Of a DNA stretch of 64,000 nt, positions 62,565 through 64,000 are shown in pieces. Each line of letters starts with the position of its first letter. The first letter of the stretch is position 1. This DNA is from Chitinophaga sp. MM2321 (GTDB lineage: Bacteria > Bacteroidota > Bacteroidia > Chitinophagales > Chitinophagaceae). Under the pieces are notes generated by a model that worked only from the letters and a program-made list of their open reading frames with translations, searched no databases and had not been told where the DNA came from. The stretch is taken from the NCBI RefSeq assembly GCF_964033635.1, contig NZ_OZ035533.1, positions 1,302,001-1,366,000 of the forward strand, given 5' to 3'. The position numbers were made by a program, and so were the translations under genes.

Positions 62565-63053
62565 ATGAACATGATTTTTAAAATAACTGCTGCCTGCCTG
62601 CTTATATGCTGCTTCGCCTGTTCCAAAAGCAATGATATGCCCCTTGGAGCCGATGCCATGGAAAGCGTGAAGTCAGAAACAAGTATCCAGGCCTATCTCT
62701 TCGCACATAATGAAGTGGCAGAACGTGATCCATCGGGTGTTTACTACAGGATCCTGACCCCGGGAGACAGCATTCACTTCCCTAAACCTACTTCTGTTGT
62801 ATATGTAAAGTATTCCTATCAGCTTACCACTGGTGCCATAGTGGCCACCTCTTTCGATGTGACCAACTTCAATAACCGCCAACTAAAAAACCATATACCC
62901 GGCTGGCAGATTGGGCTGCAAAAAATTTCCAAAGGAGGTAAAATAAGGTTGTATATTCCGCCTGCCCTGGCATTCGGATCTATCGGCGTCCCTAACGTGG
63001 TGCCTCCCGATGCCATCCTGATTTCAGAAGTGGAACTGGTAGATATTAAATAG
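62565..63053 (+). CDS. FKBP-type peptidyl-prolyl isomerase-like lipoprotein
   Basis: About 162 residues from ATG 62565; the GTG at 62541 adds an unlikely N-terminus. The lipoprotein signal is IFKITAACLLICCFACSK. The FKBP fold is indicated by GVYYRILTPGDSIHFPKPT, VKYSYQLTTGAIVATSFD, PGWQIGLQKISKGGKIRLYIPP and LISEVELVDI. The substrate-site tyrosine of the usual AYG is phenylalanine (LAFGSIG). It probably assists folding in the periplasm. A paralogue follows 61 bases later. Confidence 0.9.
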   Translation: MNMIFKITAACLLICCFACSKSNDMPLGADAMESVKSETSIQAYLFAHNEVAERDPSGVYYRILTPGDSIHFPKPTSVVYVKYSYQLTTGAIVATSFDVTNFNNRQLKNHIPGWQIGLQKISKGGKIRLYIPPALAFGSIGVPNVVPPDAILISEVELVDIK

Positions 63054-63114
63054 GATTGTTTATTTTCATCATCATTATATTATCAAACAAAATAGTAACC
63101 GTAACAGTAACCGT

Positions 63115-63591
63115 ATGAAGAGAGTATTTTTGTTGGGAGGATTATTTCTGATTTTTCTTGCCGCCTGTTCAAAGAAGGATTCTGCACCCGCTTTTGATGA
63201 ATATGCCCAGTTTCTTTTAGATAGCGCAAAAATTAGCACCTACCTTACTGCTAACAATATCACCGCTACCCACGAAGCAAACAGTATTTTTTACAGGATC
63301 ATAGATAGTGGAGATGTTAACCTGAAACCTACACGTACCAGCAATATTACCATCGCTTACCTGGGAACCCGGCTGGACGGGAGCGGATTTGACTCCAGCA
63401 AATCAGCTAATTTTGATCTGAACAGATTAGTAACCGGCTGGCAGATCGGGATTCCCCTGATTGGTAAAGGCGGTCATATCCAGCTTTACCTGCCATCTTA
63501 TTTCGCCTACCAGCAGTACGGACAAGGAGCTATAGCCCCTAATACGCCGCTTGTATTTGATATTAAGCTGATAGACTTTATCAATAAATAG
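63115..63591 (+). CDS. second FKBP-like lipoprotein
   Basis: A 158-residue paralogue of the previous gene: lipoprotein signal (GLFLIFLAACSKKD), then SIFYRIIDSGDVNLKPT, ITIAYLGTRLDGSGFDSS, TGWQIGIPLIGKGGHIQLYLPSYFAYQQYG. It keeps the tryptophan of the hydrophobic floor and has AYQQYG at the loop. The pair probably arose by tandem duplication. Isomerase activity is inferred. Confidence 0.87.
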   Translation: MKRVFLLGGLFLIFLAACSKKDSAPAFDEYAQFLLDSAKISTYLTANNITATHEANSIFYRIIDSGDVNLKPTRTSNITIAYLGTRLDGSGFDSSKSANFDLNRLVTGWQIGIPLIGKGGHIQLYLPSYFAYQQYGQGAIAPNTPLVFDIKLIDFINK

Positions 63592-63596
63592 CTTTA

Positions 63597-63695
63597 TTTA
63601 GTCATTTAATTATTTAGAGATTTGATTATTTAGTTTCAGGAGAGATCTTGTTCTGAGACTAAATAATCAAATCTCTAAATAATTAAATGACTAAA
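63597..63695. repeat. long inverted repeat with 38-bp perfect arms
   Basis: Positions 63597-63634 are the exact reverse complement of 63658-63695, with a 23-base spacer that can itself pair partly (TCAG with CTGA). The arms are over 80 per cent A/T and made of words such as ATTTAG, TTTGATT and AATCAAATC. It lies between the FKBP-like gene and serine dehydratase, both on the plus strand, with no U-tract. Confidence 0.92.
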
Positions 63696-63734
63696 TGATT
63701 AATGGCCTAATTTTACAGGCAAATCAATCAGGTA

Positions 63735-64000
63735 GTGGCACACGAATGTATTTCCGTATTCGATATCTTTAAGATTGGCGTTGGCCCTTCGAGTTCTCAC
63801 ACTTTAGGCCCCTGGCGGGCAGCCCTGCGTTTTTTACAGGGATTGGAAACTGCCGGAAAACTGGAAACCGTTACGAAAGTGCAGGTGCTTTTATACGGTT
63901 CACTTGCCAAAACAGGCCATGGTCACGGTACTGATATTGCCGTACAGCTGGGGCTTTGCGGCGACGACCCCGTTACCTTTGATGTAAATCAGATTACCCC
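63735..64000 (+). CDS. sdaA: L-serine ammonia-lyase (serine dehydratase), N-terminal part
   Basis: An open frame from GTG 63735 to the window end (89 codons) reads [38 protein letters not shown] and then [20 protein letters not shown]. The [16 protein letters not shown] motif is the beta-domain signature of iron-sulfur serine dehydratases. The frame is closed upstream by TAA at 63708, and no ATG lies between. The enzyme converts serine to pyruvate and ammonia. Only the first fifth is in the window. Confidence 0.93.
   Translation, partial: MAHECISVFDIFKIGVGPSSSHTLGPWRAALRFLQGLETAGKLETVTKVQVLLYGSLAKTGHGHGTDIAVQLGLCGDDPVTFDVNQIT

Overview
The window looks like chromosomal DNA of a Bacteroidota bacterium of the Chitinophaga type (family Chitinophagaceae). 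This is inferred from the SusC/SusD pair, a fused SecDF, S46 peptidase, DUF3667, DUF3810 and DUF1080 proteins, an extended NusB next to DUF1573 and YajC, the near absence of Shine-Dalgarno sequences, and repeated matches to the Bacteroidota -7 promoter box TAnnTTTG. No phage, insertion sequence, CRISPR array, rRNA or origin was seen. Nearly all the sequence is ordinary, densely packed core or lineage-typical genes.

Layout. 1-6530: the 3' tip of a SusC receptor, SusD, a small hitchhiker-type dehydrogenase subunit, a GMC flavoprotein with a C-x5-C-x3-C cluster motif, a secreted TIM-barrel isomerase, a ROK kinase and a SIS isomerase. Together they look like a sugar uptake and periplasmic sugar-oxidation locus. 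6571-6880: a tRNA-Gly/tRNA-Leu operon with promoter and terminator. 6936-13910: a YD-repeat secreted protein, DUF3667, enoyl-CoA hydratase, a lipoprotein, Tex and MazG. 14013-22302: a large NtrY-like kinase, the DUF177-rpmF-plsX operon and a hybrid kinase. 22303-28645: fructosamine kinase, DUF3810, arginase family, acyl-CoA dehydrogenase, YggS and a TlpA-like lipoprotein. 28646-29172 is a gene-poor stretch with tandem hairpins. 29173-36255: YtxH, SRPBCC, DUF1080, a small lipoprotein, DUF885, dCTP deaminase, a PPTase, shikimate kinase and DUF423. 36269-42684: hydrolase, FtsK, LolA-like protein and dihydrolipoyl dehydrogenase. 42778-53697: a LytS-type kinase, S46 peptidase, methyltransferase, methylmalonyl-CoA mutase catalytic subunit, M23 peptidase, aminotransferase, DUF4397 and a serine hydrolase. 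53914-60057: SecDF, an IscA-like protein, CoaE, YajC, DUF1573 and NusB. 60403-64000: GroES-GroEL, two FKBP-like lipoproteins and the start of L-serine dehydratase.

The most unusual signals are not in the protein genes. Several intergenic gaps hold long, nearly perfect A/T-rich inverted repeats (39 bp arms at 10457-10608, about 42 bp at 41138-41231, 38 bp at 63597-63695, an imperfect one at 60111-60237). They are built from shared short words (AAATC, ATTCC, TCAAA), and two single-arm copies lie directly upstream of the tex and NtrY-like kinase coding regions. Other points worth a look are the dehydrogenase locus, an IscA-like protein lacking its C-terminal cysteines, a serine hydrolase whose apparent signal peptide lies upstream of its first ATG, a tiny Pro/Arg-rich lipoprotein gene overlapping DUF1080 and containing a G-quadruplex motif, and a possible leader peptide overlapping the arginase start.
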